DNA of 64,000 nt from JBBRHQ01 sp963720735 (lineage in GTDB: Bacteria > Actinomycetota > Thermoleophilia > Solirubrobacterales > 70-9). This document shows, piece after piece, positions 30,825 to 38,505 of this stretch. Every line of letters begins with the position of its first letter. The first letter of the stretch is position 1. Location: NCBI GenBank assembly GCA_963720735.1, contig CAVRGL010000010.1:248001-312000 (forward strand), written 5' to 3'. Both the position numbers and the translations under genes were made by a program. Below the pieces are notes generated by a model, which saw only the letters and a program-made list of their open reading frames with translations, ran no database searches and had not been told where the DNA came from.

Positions 30825-30852
30825 GGCTCACCCGCGCCGCCTCGGGTGGGGC

Positions 30853-32367
30853 TCAGGTCCCGTCGCGCAGGGCGATGATCCCGCCGATCACGCCGAGATA
30901 GGCGGTGTGGTCGGGGCCCAGGGCAAGTCCGGCGTAGTTGTTGTTGAACAGCAGGCCCGAGCCGGCGTACTTCTGCCAGGCGGTCTTGCCGTTCGAGAAG
31001 CGCAGCGCCGCCCAGTAGTAGCCCTGGGAGCCGCTCGCGTCAGGGGGCCGGGTGTAGGCGTAGATCAGGCCGGTCTTGGTCGAGAGCTTCGGGACCACGG
31101 TGGGCGCCCTCAGATCGCGGTTGGTCCAGACCTTTCGGCAGCCCCTGCCGTTTCGCTTCACGTCAACCCGCGCGAACCCCGGCTGGGTGACGGCGCCCGT
31201 GTTCGGCCCGAACGGGTCCTGGTAGCCGTAGTTGTTCTCGACGATCAGCGAGCGACCCGCGGTCAGCAGCGTGTTCTCGGTCGCTCCGGTCGTCTTCGGG
31301 AAGACGGGGATCTCGCAGACCTTGCGCTTCTGGCCATGACGCAGATGGGTGGCGCGCCGGTAGACGACGACGTGCATCGGCTCGGCGTTGTCGGTGATCG
31401 CCACGTAGCCACCCTTCATCAGCGTCGGCGTCGTGCCGCTGCCGGCGTCCACCTGGCTCGGCTTGACCACGCCGGAGTTCTTGTACCCGGCCTGCCAGAC
31501 GATCACCGGCTTGCCGTTCGGACGGGCCTCGAAGCGGTACATGCGCTTGTCGGAGACGATGTAGACGCCGTTGCGGCCGACCGCGAAGGAGTTCTCGATC
31601 TCCTCGCCGACGGTCTTCACCTTGACCTTGCCGGTCTTGCGGTCGATCGTCCCGACCTTGCCGTTCTTCTTCGAGACGAACCAGATCCGCCCGGAGAAGT
31701 CGGGCAGAGCCGAGGTGATTCGTTCGGTGCTCTCGTCCAGCACACCTGTGAGGTCGAAGTCGCGCCTCTTGACCAAGCTCTGGCCGTTGGCGGACTCGCC
31801 GATCACGAAGATGTGGTCGGTCTTGGTCGGCACCCAGATCCTGTCCCTGTTGTCGAGGAAGAGGTAGCCGCCGCCGGTGAAGTTCTGGTAGACGGGGGTG
31901 TTGGGGGGGTCGGGCGCCTGGGGAAGGTCGTAGGTGGCGATCGTTTCCAGCGTGTCGGGGTCGATGATCCGCGCCTCGGGCGGGGAGACCGATGACGGGC
32001 AGACGCTGACGATCCTTCCGCGGGAATCGAAGGTGAGCGAGCCGCAGAGCGACGGCGGCTTCGCCTCCGAAGTAGCGAGGAGCCCCTGACCGAGCGGGCC
32101 GGGGATGTTGTAGGCGTCGGTCATCCAGGTGTCGTTGTGGATGTTGTTGAAGGGGTTGGCCCCCATGAATGGGTTCTGCGGTGCCCGGGTCGGGGTCACC
32201 GGGTGGGCCCGGACCGCATGGCCCTGGAAGTCGGGGAGCGAGGGAGGCGGGGGAGCGGAGGCGATCGGCGCGGCGGCCGCGGGGGCGGCTCCGACCACCA
32301 GCAGGGCCGCGGCGGTCGCGATCGCGGTTCGCATGGCCGGGAAGGTCTTGGTGCGGGTCATTCTCAT
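30853..32367 (-). CDS. Secreted beta-propeller-like protein of unknown function
   Basis: The 504-residue product has an N-terminal signal peptide (TAIATAAALLVVGAAPAAAA). The mature part shows repeated blade-like units (DSRGRIVSVCPSS, DNRDRIWVPTKTDHIFVIG, DFSGRIWFVSKKNGKVGTID, GRNGVYIVSDKRMYRF), resembling PQQ or NHL-type propellers. Four cysteines may form disulphides. No catalytic motif was recognised. It is inserted on the minus strand between rplA/VOC and rplJ, a place normally free of such genes. It starts after a short AT-richer stretch (32368-32430) that may hold its promoter. Confidence 0.75.
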   Translation of the reverse strand: MRMTRTKTFPAMRTAIATAAALLVVGAAPAAAAPIASAPPPPSLPDFQGHAVRAHPVTPTRAPQNPFMGANPFNNIHNDTWMTDAYNIPGPLGQGLLATSEAKPPSLCGSLTFDSRGRIVSVCPSSVSPPEARIIDPDTLETIATYDLPQAPDPPNTPVYQNFTGGGYLFLDNRDRIWVPTKTDHIFVIGESANGQSLVKRRDFDLTGVLDESTERITSALPDFSGRIWFVSKKNGKVGTIDRKTGKVKVKTVGEEIENSFAVGRNGVYIVSDKRMYRFEARPNGKPVIVWQAGYKNSGVVKPSQVDAGSGTTPTLMKGGYVAITDNAEPMHVVVYRRATHLRHGQKRKVCEIPVFPKTTGATENTLLTAGRSLIVENNYGYQDPFGPNTGAVTQPGFARVDVKRNGRGCRKVWTNRDLRAPTVVPKLSTKTGLIYAYTRPPDASGSQGYYWAALRFSNGKTAWQKYAGSGLLFNNNYAGLALGPDHTAYLGVIGGIIALRDGT

Positions 32368-32463
32368 CCTTCTCTGCAGGGTCGAGACCCAGGCATCCTA
32401 GGCTCTTGTTTACACTCTGTCAAGTCTCCTGCGCGATCGAGGCGGCCCGCGAGCCCGGAGCGT

Positions 32464-32880
32464 TCAGATCCTGATGCTGCCGTCCTCGAGGATCGTCCAG
32501 TGGGGGTTGTGGGCCACCTCCCAGGGATGCCCGTCGGGATCGCAGAAGACCCCCGTGTAGCCGCCCCAGAAGGTCTCGCCGGGCTCGCGGGTGATCGAGG
32601 CACCGGCGTCGCGGGCCTGCTCGATCACCGCATCAACCTCGGCCGGCGAGCGGACGTTGTGGGCGAGGGTGATCCCGCCCCATCCCGGCGAGTCCTCGAC
32701 CCCGCTGTCGGCGGCAAGCGAGGCCCTGCTCCATAGCGCCAGCGCCATCCCCCCGGCCTGGAAGAAGGCGACGTCGGCGGCCGGATCGCCGCTGGCGCTC
32801 CAGCCGAGGGCGTCGTAGAAGGAGCGGGCCCGGTCGAGGTCGGCGACGCCGAGGGTGACCAGGCTGAGCCGCTGCTCCAC
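32464..32880 (-). CDS. VOC (glyoxalase-like) family protein
   Basis: The 138-residue product begins with LSLVTLGVADLDRARSFYDA, the typical first beta-alpha unit of the VOC superfamily, and contains FCDPDGHPWEVAHNP, the metal-ligand region of the second half. A divalent-metal enzyme or antibiotic-binding protein is possible; the substrate is unknown. It is 11 bases downstream of rplA and probably co-transcribed with it. Confidence 0.85.
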   Translation of the reverse strand: MEQRLSLVTLGVADLDRARSFYDALGWSASGDPAADVAFFQAGGMALALWSRASLAADSGVEDSPGWGGITLAHNVRSPAEVDAVIEQARDAGASITREPGETFWGGYTGVFCDPDGHPWEVAHNPHWTILEDGSIRI

Positions 32881-32891
32881 GCCGGCCGGCT

Positions 32892-33677
32892 CTAGGCGGG
32901 GACGGCCTCGGACCCGCCGGCGTCGGCCTCTGCCGCCTCTGCGGCCGCAGGCTCGGCAGCGGCTGCGGGGGCCTGCGCCTCCGCGGCAGCACCGGTCCTG
33001 GCCGAGTCGACGTGGACCCCGGGGCCCATGGTCGTGGTCAGGGTGACGGTGATGATGTAGCGGCCCTTCGCCGCGGCCGGCTTGGCCCGGTTGATCTCCT
33101 CGATCACCGCGTTGTAGTTGTCGAGCAGGTGGGCGGGATCGAAGCTCGCCTTGCCGATCGCCAGGTGGACCACTGCCTGGCGGTCGGTGCGGTACTCGAC
33201 CTTGCCCGACTTCGACTCCGAGACCGCCTTCTCGACGTCGTCGGTGACCGTCCCGACCTTCGGGTTGGGCATCTTGCCCTGGGGCCCGAGGATGCGGCCG
33301 AGCTTGCCGACCGTCGGCATCATGTCGGGGGTCGCGATCGCGACGTCGAAGTCGGTCCAGCCGTCCTCGACCCTCTTCGCGAGGTCGTCTGTGCCGACGA
33401 AGTCGGCTCCCGCCGCCTCGGCGTCGCGGGCCTTCTCGCCCTGGGCGAAGACGGCGATCGTCACGTCCTTGCCGAGCCCGTGGGGCAGCGCCAACGTCCC
33501 TCGCAGCTGCTCCTCGGCGTGGCGGACGTTGACCCCCAGCCGGACGTGCAGCTCGACCGTCTCGTCGAAGCCGGCGCTGGCCGTCTCCTTGATCAGCGCC
33601 ACCGCCTCGGCGGGCGGGTAGGCGCGGTCGCGATCGACCTTGGCGTACTGCTGGCGGTAGCGCTTGCCGTGAGCCAC
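32892..33677 (-). CDS. rplA: 50S ribosomal protein L1 with Ala/Glu-rich tail
   Basis: L1 forms the mobile stalk at the E site and may autoregulate rplKA. Residues 1-225 are canonical (KRYRQQYAKVDRDRAYPPAE, MMPTVGKLGRILGPQGKMPN, VTLTTTMGPGVHVD). About 35 extra residues of A, E and P follow. It lies downstream of rplK, but rplJ does not follow directly: a VOC gene and a propeller gene intervene. Confidence 0.97.
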   Translation of the reverse strand: MAHGKRYRQQYAKVDRDRAYPPAEAVALIKETASAGFDETVELHVRLGVNVRHAEEQLRGTLALPHGLGKDVTIAVFAQGEKARDAEAAGADFVGTDDLAKRVEDGWTDFDVAIATPDMMPTVGKLGRILGPQGKMPNPKVGTVTDDVEKAVSESKSGKVEYRTDRQAVVHLAIGKASFDPAHLLDNYNAVIEEINRAKPAAAKGRYIITVTLTTTMGPGVHVDSARTGAAAEAQAPAAAAEPAAAEAAEADAGGSEAVPA

Positions 33678-33750
33678 TAGATCAACCGGCCTTCACGCAT
33701 GCTCCGCTCACGCGGAATCAGATATGGACGTTCGCTACGCATGCGCTCGT

Positions 33751-34176
33751 CTAGCTTTCCACATCCACGCCCATCGAGCGGGCGGTGCCGGCGATGATCT
33801 TCGAGGCGGCGTCGAGATCATTTGCGTTCAGGTCGGGCATCTTGCGCTCGGCGATCTGGCGCACCTGATCCATGCTGATCGTCCCGACCTTGTTGATGTG
33901 GGGCTCGCCGGAGCCCTTGTCGAGCCCGATCGCCTCCTTGATCAGGACCGCCGCCGGCGGGGTCTTGGTGATGAAGGTGAACGAGCGGTCCTCGAAAACG
34001 GTGATCTCGACCGGGATGATCGTCCCGCCCTCGGACTGGGTCTGGGCGTTGAACGCCTTGCAGAACTCCATGATGTTGACCCCGTGCTGGCCCAGGGCTG
34101 GGCCGACGGGCGGTGCCGGGTTGGCGGCACCGGCCGGGATCTGCAGCTTGATCATCGTCAGGACTTTCTTTGCCAT
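33751..34176 (-). CDS. rplK: 50S ribosomal protein L11
   Basis: L11 shapes the GTPase-associated centre and is the thiostrepton-binding partner. The 141-residue product begins with MAKKVLTMIKLQIPAGAANP and contains PPVGPALGQHGVNIMEFCKA and IIAGTARSMGVDVES. The proline-rich N-terminal region that interacts with thiostrepton is normal. Confidence 0.98.
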   Translation of the reverse strand: MAKKVLTMIKLQIPAGAANPAPPVGPALGQHGVNIMEFCKAFNAQTQSEGGTIIPVEITVFEDRSFTFITKTPPAAVLIKEAIGLDKGSGEPHINKVGTISMDQVRQIAERKMPDLNANDLDAASKIIAGTARSMGVDVES

Positions 34177-34185
34177 CGCTCGAGC

Positions 34186-34707
34186 CTAGACCTTTTTAAC
34201 CTGGTCGTACCCGACCTCGACCGGAGTCTCGCGGCCGAAGATCGAGACCAGCACCTTGAGCTTGGCGGCGTCCTCGTTGATCTCCGCGATCTCGCCGGAG
34301 AAGTCCGAGAGCGGGCCCGAGATCACCTTCACCGATTCGCCGATCGAGAACTGCGCCTGGGTCCGTGGGCGCTCGGCGGTCTCGCGGTGCAGGAGGCGAT
34401 CCACCTCGGGCTTCGATAGCGCCACCGGCTTGTTGCGCGAGCCGACGAACCCGGTGACCCCGGGGGTGTTCTTGACCAGCCCCCAGGCGTCGTCGGTCAT
34501 CTCCATGTTGACCAGGACGTAGCCGGGCATGGTGCGCTTCTCGGTCTGCACCTTCTGGCCGTCCTTCATCTCGGAGACCTGCTCGGTCGGGACGACGACC
34601 TGGCGCACGTAGCGGTCCTGGGCCATCGTCTGAACCCGGTGCTCGAGGTTGTGCTTGACCTTGTTCTCGTGCCCGGAGTAGGTGTTGATCACATACCAGC
34701 GATACAT
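34186..34707 (-). CDS. nusG: Transcription termination/antitermination factor NusG
   Basis: NusG binds RNA polymerase and couples it to the ribosome through S10 or to Rho. The 173-residue product has the NGN domain (YRWYVINTYSGHENKVKHNL) and a C-terminal KOW domain (VISGPLSDFSGEIAEINEDA). There is no long N-terminal extension of the kind seen in some actinobacteria. It lies between secE and rplK as usual. Confidence 0.97.
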   Translation of the reverse strand: MYRWYVINTYSGHENKVKHNLEHRVQTMAQDRYVRQVVVPTEQVSEMKDGQKVQTEKRTMPGYVLVNMEMTDDAWGLVKNTPGVTGFVGSRNKPVALSKPEVDRLLHRETAERPRTQAQFSIGESVKVISGPLSDFSGEIAEINEDAAKLKVLVSIFGRETPVEVGYDQVKKV

Positions 34708-34723
34708 GTAGTCCGTTTCGTGT

Positions 34724-35254
34724 CTAGAGGATTCGTTTGATCAGGAAGTTGAAGACCGCGTCGAGGGCGCCGAGATAGGCCGCTGCGACCGCGACGAAGA
34801 TGACCGTCACCGCGGTCGCCTGCACGAGGGTCTCTCGATCCGGCCACTGGACCCGCTTCAGCTCCGCCCAGCACGACGCCAGGAAGCCGATCACCCCGCC
34901 GCGCTGGCGTTCCGCCGCCGCCTGCTTCTGCCGGCGGGACAGGGTCTCCTTCTCGCGGCGCTTCTGATCGTCGCGGCGCCGCCTCTCGGCTTCCTTGCGC
35001 TGCTTCGCCTCGGCCCGCCGGTCGGCCCGCGAGGGCATCTTCGGCGCATCCGGCGTCTCGAGCTCGGACTCCGGGGCGCCGGCGGCGATCCCCGCCTCGA
35101 CCGCCTCGATCTCGGCGATGTCGCCGGACTTCGGCACCTGGGTGTCGTGCTGAGCCTCCGAGGCGGGCTCGGCGCCGGGCGAGCGCCCCGCCTTCGCCTC
35201 CTGCGCCTCGCGGGCTCGCCGCTCGGCCTTGCGCTGTGCCCGCGTCTTCGCCAT
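34724..35254 (-). CDS. secE: Preprotein translocase subunit SecE with long N-terminal region
   Basis: The C-terminal 65 residues are the single-TM SecE core (VIGFLASCWAELKRVQWPDR, then ATAVTVIFVAVAAAYLGALD). They are preceded by about 110 charged residues (KTRAQRKAERRAREAQEAKA and REKETLSRRQKQAAAERQRG), far more than the 60-90 residues of most bacterial SecE. ATG at 35254 was chosen; it is seven bases after the rpmG stop. The N-terminal region is probably cytoplasmic and disordered or helical. Confidence 0.93.
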   Translation of the reverse strand: MAKTRAQRKAERRAREAQEAKAGRSPGAEPASEAQHDTQVPKSGDIAEIEAVEAGIAAGAPESELETPDAPKMPSRADRRAEAKQRKEAERRRRDDQKRREKETLSRRQKQAAAERQRGGVIGFLASCWAELKRVQWPDRETLVQATAVTVIFVAVAAAYLGALDAVFNFLIKRIL

Positions 35255-35261
35255 CAGCCGC

Positions 35262-35426
35262 TTATCGGGTCTCCTTGTGCGGGGTGTGGTGCCCGCACCA
35301 GCGGCAGTACTTGCGCAGCTCGACCCGGTCCGGCGAGTTGCGGCGGGACTTGTTGGTCTGGTAGTTGCGTCGCTTGCACTCCTCACAGGCGAGCGTCACA
35401 GCGATGCGCACATCTCCGCGGGCCAT
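35262..35426 (-). CDS. rpmG: 50S ribosomal protein L33
   Basis: The 54-residue zinc-type L33 reads MARGDVRIAVTLACEECKRR at its start and ends RWCGHHTPHKETR. Two CxxC pairs (CEEC, CRWC) show the zinc-binding form. ATG at 35426 has GAGGAG eight bases upstream. It is the first gene of the rpmG-secE-nusG-rplK-rplA operon. Confidence 0.95.
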   Translation of the reverse strand: MARGDVRIAVTLACEECKRRNYQTNKSRRNSPDRVELRKYCRWCGHHTPHKETR

Positions 35427-35500
35427 GTCTCCTCAAATCGATGCCGTTACAGAAAGAAAACCCCGGGCGCGGAGCGCGAGGCGTGCCGAGAGGATAGCGC

Positions 35501-35689
35501 TCAGCCGGAATCCTGCGCGCCCAACCCGGAGGAAGGACGCTCGGTGGCAGGCGCACCGCTGACCCCGTTCGCGGCGGCTTCTCTTGGGCTCTCTGCGAGC
35601 TCTTGCTCGAGCGCCGCTATCCGGTCCTGGGCCTCGGCCAGCTGGGCGTACATGTCGCCTATCAGGGCCAGCACGGCGTTGCTGTTCAT
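35501..35689 (-). CDS. Small coiled-coil protein coupled to the Tat-signal protein
   Basis: The 62-residue product has a heptad-like start (LALIGDMYAQLAEAQDRIAA, LEQELAE) and a Gly/Ser/Pro tail. The ATG at 35689 overlaps the TGA of the upstream gene (ATGA), which supports translation. The function is unknown; it may bind or chaperone the upstream product. Confidence 0.6.
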   Translation of the reverse strand: MNSNAVLALIGDMYAQLAEAQDRIAALEQELAESPREAAANGVSGAPATERPSSGLGAQDSG

Positions 35690-36615
35690 CGCTTGGCGTG
35701 GATCGCGAGAAATCCCAGGCTCCTTCCGTGAGTGTCGAAGATCTCCAGCTTAGAGACGATGCGCCCGAGCTTTCTGGCCGGGACCGCTCCCCCGACGCCG
35801 AGCCCGCCGCCGGCCACGAAGCGGGCGTTGGTCCGCAGCCGGGTGGCGGACTCGCGGTATACCCGGACGTCCCCCTTCGGGCCGAAGGCGACACCGGCCT
35901 GCCCGGATCCGCCCGCAGCCCCCACGCGGACCTGCTGAGGCTCCCCAACGCGGGCCAAGAGCTCGCCGTCGGCCGTGACGCGAAGGCGAGTTCGATCGCC
36001 CAGCTCGGCGCCCGATCGGAACTCGAACGAATCGCCGACGTCGCGGACGACGAAGCGCAGATCGCCCCCGCTGACGCCAGTGAAGAGCTGACTGGAGAGC
36101 TCGCTGTGGCGCTGGCCGGGCAAGTTCGACGCGGTGATCCGCAAGCCGCCCGTGTCGTCGTGGTTTCCGACCCACAAACGGGCTCCCTGGGGAGTGCTTC
36201 GCTGGCCCGGGCTATGGACGGAGAAGTCCTGGACCCAGCATTCGAGGACCCCGTCGTACTCGATCGCCGTCCCGTACTTGTAGGGGACCACCAGGAGGTG
36301 CTTCCCCCCAGCGGGAGGGAGGGTCGGTCGGGTGAGGCGCAAGCGGATGGGCGGGGGGTCGAAGTTGCCGGATTCGGCGGCCTGGGAGGTCACCCCCGCG
36401 TCGCCGTCCTTGTCGATCGCGATCTCCCATCCATCGGCCCGGCTCGCCGCAAAGACCACCGGGACGTTCTCCGAGGTCGCCGGGCCGGAGTCGGCCCCCG
36501 CGCTCCGAGGACGGAATACCGCGCCGGCGGCCGCCGCGGCCGCAGTCCCGAGGACGGCCCTCCGGCCGAGTTGCCGCCCTGCACCCTCGGACGCCGATCG
36601 GAGCCGTTCGGTCAA
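35686..36615 (-). CDS. Exported protein with twin-arginine signal, unknown function
   Basis: The 309-residue product has a Tat-type signal near its N-terminus (GRRAVLGTAAAAAAGAVF). The TTG start at 36615 overlaps the TGA of the glycosidase-like gene (TTGA). The mature region is beta-rich (VVPYKYGTAIEYDGVLECWV, LRFVVRDVGDSFEFRSGAEL). It ends in FDTHGRSLGFLAIHAKR, resembling tail or pilus-like adhesive surface proteins whose ends often hold an intramolecular fold. No enzyme motif was recognised. It is part of a three-gene coupled unit at the edge of the polysaccharide cluster. Confidence 0.75.
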   Translation of the reverse strand: MTERLRSASEGAGRQLGRRAVLGTAAAAAAGAVFRPRSAGADSGPATSENVPVVFAASRADGWEIAIDKDGDAGVTSQAAESGNFDPPPIRLRLTRPTLPPAGGKHLLVVPYKYGTAIEYDGVLECWVQDFSVHSPGQRSTPQGARLWVGNHDDTGGLRITASNLPGQRHSELSSQLFTGVSGGDLRFVVRDVGDSFEFRSGAELGDRTRLRVTADGELLARVGEPQQVRVGAAGGSGQAGVAFGPKGDVRVYRESATRLRTNARFVAGGGLGVGGAVPARKLGRIVSKLEIFDTHGRSLGFLAIHAKR

Positions 36616-37739
36616 CCGTTCTTGAAGGCGTAGAAGGCGGGCTTGCGATTGCCGCGCCAGTCGAGCAGCCCCCAGTTGACCTGGAGGTGATTTGGCTGCG
36701 GCGGCTGGTCGTAGAGCTGGTACCAGCCCAGGGTGTAGAAGCGCCGGAAGCGACGGTCGATCCGCAGGGCGGCGCGAGCGTACCTCGCCTGATCGCGGAG
36801 GTTGCCCCAGAACGGCAGCACGTCGTTGCGATTGGTGGGCAGCGAGTATTCGGAGACGAAGACCCTGAGCCGCCTGTTCCTGCCGCCCCGAGCCAGGTAG
36901 CGATCGATCCAGCGGGTCAGGGTGTCGAGGTCGGATAGATCGGCGGTGCCCGGAGCCGCCGGCTTTCTCGAGAGCTTCGGCAAGCGAGGGGAGTAGGCAT
37001 TGTGGCCATAGAGGTCCATCCGCGGGGGTTTCCCGTTCGGCAACCGCATCGCCTGGATGTATCGCAGTGGCCGGATGTCCCCGCCGGGAATGGTCAGCCC
37101 CCCGACCACGAAGTCGTGTGGGCTGACCGCATTCAGGGCCACGTAGCTCGAGTCGAGGATCCGGGCGTATCTCCGCGGCCCCCGCTTCTCGCTGCGCCTC
37201 AACCGGCGGCTGCTGTGCACGCTCGCCAGCGGGAGGAAGTTCCGCCGTCGCGATGGCTCGCTCCAGATCATCCAGTAGCGAACCCGGGGGTAGCGGCGCG
37301 ATGCGGCTGCAGCGAAGTCGCCGAAGTCGCCGGGATGCCTGGGCGCCCAGCGTCGTCGCTTCTTCCCGCTGGCCCACTCCGGGGAGAAGGTGAGGTTTAC
37401 GGCCACCTTGATGCCGTGACGCCTGGCAAGCGCGATCGCGGAATCCACCTCTGCGGGCCAGCGGTAGGCGGGATCGGAGGGGTTGCGTGGATGCCTCGGG
37501 CGAGTCGGGGCGATCGATGCCCAGGAGATCGACATCTGGTAAATACCCACCCCGAGTCGGTCGTAGGTGGCGAACGCCGCGGGGGTCGCGGGTCCCCAGA
37601 TCGCCTTCTTCTGGTCAGGGGCGGCTCGGGCACTTCCCGAGAGGGGCAGAACGAGGGCCAGCACCGCCAGGGCCGCGAGCGGCTTCCAGCGGACCGATCG
37701 CCGGGGGGGAACTGGCTGTGAAAATGAAGGCAAGCCCAT
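36612..37739 (-). CDS. Secreted glycoside-hydrolase-like TIM-barrel protein (copy 1)
   Basis: The product has about 375 residues with a signal peptide (KPLAALAVLALVLPLSGSARA). A clan-A-like barrel follows. It begins KKAIWGPATPAAFATYDRLG and continues GIYQMSISWASIAPTRPRH. The likely acid/base region is YWMIWSEPSRRRNF (family NEP motif with Asn replaced by Ser), and the likely nucleophile region is LRVFVSEYSLPT. This is the common layout of GH5/GH39-type retaining enzymes. A close paralogue lies at 51743-52993. ATG at 37739 gives the best signal peptide; 37796 is possible. A role in trimming or processing the cluster's polysaccharide is inferred. Confidence 0.8.
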   Translation of the reverse strand: MGLPSFSQPVPPRRSVRWKPLAALAVLALVLPLSGSARAAPDQKKAIWGPATPAAFATYDRLGVGIYQMSISWASIAPTRPRHPRNPSDPAYRWPAEVDSAIALARRHGIKVAVNLTFSPEWASGKKRRRWAPRHPGDFGDFAAAASRRYPRVRYWMIWSEPSRRRNFLPLASVHSSRRLRRSEKRGPRRYARILDSSYVALNAVSPHDFVVGGLTIPGGDIRPLRYIQAMRLPNGKPPRMDLYGHNAYSPRLPKLSRKPAAPGTADLSDLDTLTRWIDRYLARGGRNRRLRVFVSEYSLPTNRNDVLPFWGNLRDQARYARAALRIDRRFRRFYTLGWYQLYDQPPQPNHLQVNWGLLDWRGNRKPAFYAFKNG

Positions 37740-37855
37740 CGATTCGGAAGCTCTGCCGAGCAGGGGCCACGGCGAAGCTGCAATAGGGAAACACATCCGA
37801 GCCGGAGCAGATGCGGGGGCTTGGCCGCGCCAAGAGGCGCGGAGCGAATCGCGGT

Positions 37856-38356
37856 CTACAGGCGCCGTCTTAGGATCAATCCCGCGCCCGCCCCGACCAG
37901 CGCGAGTCCGCCAACCAGGGCGATTTGCTCGAGCGTCATCGAATTCCCGTTCCCGCCACCGTGAAGTATCGAAGCGAGAGAGGCGCGATCGATGCCGGCG
38001 GGGATTCGCCGGGCGGGCTCGCCCGCCGGCCCGCCGGCGGCTGCCGGCCCGGAGTGAGGCCCGCCGATTCCCGCTGCCGAGGGGGCCCCAGCGCTCCCAA
38101 CCGGCTGGATCCCCTGCCCGAAGAGGGGCGCCTTGGATCTCGCTCCCGGGACTCCGGCTGCCGCGTCTCCTCCAGCCTTGCCCCGGGCCGAATCGAGCGG
38201 AAGCGCGTACTGCACGCCGGCTGGCCCGTTCGGATCAACCTGCACCGTCGCCGAGGCAAGCGGAGCGCTCGCCATCATGCCCAAGCCGAGCAGCCCCGAG
38301 AGGATCAGGGCCGAAAGGCCGGCCTTCCGTCGATTCATGGATCCAAGTCCACTCAT
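37856..38356 (-). CDS. Small exported protein with C-terminal membrane anchor
   Basis: The product is about 166 residues, with a signal peptide (SALILSGLLGLGMMASAPLASA) and a Gly/Ala/Pro-rich middle. The C-terminus is a short spacer, one hydrophobic helix (LVGGLALVGAGAGLILRR) and RRRL. This resembles a sorting or anchor signal, but there is no LPxTG before the helix. ATG at 38356 or 38338. It lies between the glycosidase-like gene and the first polymerase and may be a structural surface protein. Confidence 0.6.
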   Translation of the reverse strand: MSGLGSMNRRKAGLSALILSGLLGLGMMASAPLASATVQVDPNGPAGVQYALPLDSARGKAGGDAAAGVPGARSKAPLFGQGIQPVGSAGAPSAAGIGGPHSGPAAAGGPAGEPARRIPAGIDRASLASILHGGGNGNSMTLEQIALVGGLALVGAGAGLILRRRL

Positions 38357-38505
38357 GCGCTGCCGGGGGCCATCATATTCGAGGCCGTCAGGCGGGGCCC
38401 GTCGCCCGAGCGCTGCCCGGCTGCCAAAATGTAGAGTCCGCCGGGCACCGATGGCCGAGCGCAGGACAATCACCGAGTTGGGCATTCGGCTTGCGCTCTG
38501 AGCTC

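Noticed and set aside
31949..31965. GTGTCGGGG in the propeller gene as a further palindromic element
   Set aside because: Only the right-arm motif is present and it simply encodes DPDT in a conserved stretch. No left arm lies 22 bases away.
37567..38505. Upstream extension of the TPR-containing polymerase frame to 37567
   Set aside because: The extra 310 residues are Arg/Pro/Ser-rich with no hydrophobic segments and lie antisense to the small anchored protein. The conserved membrane domain begins near 38506.
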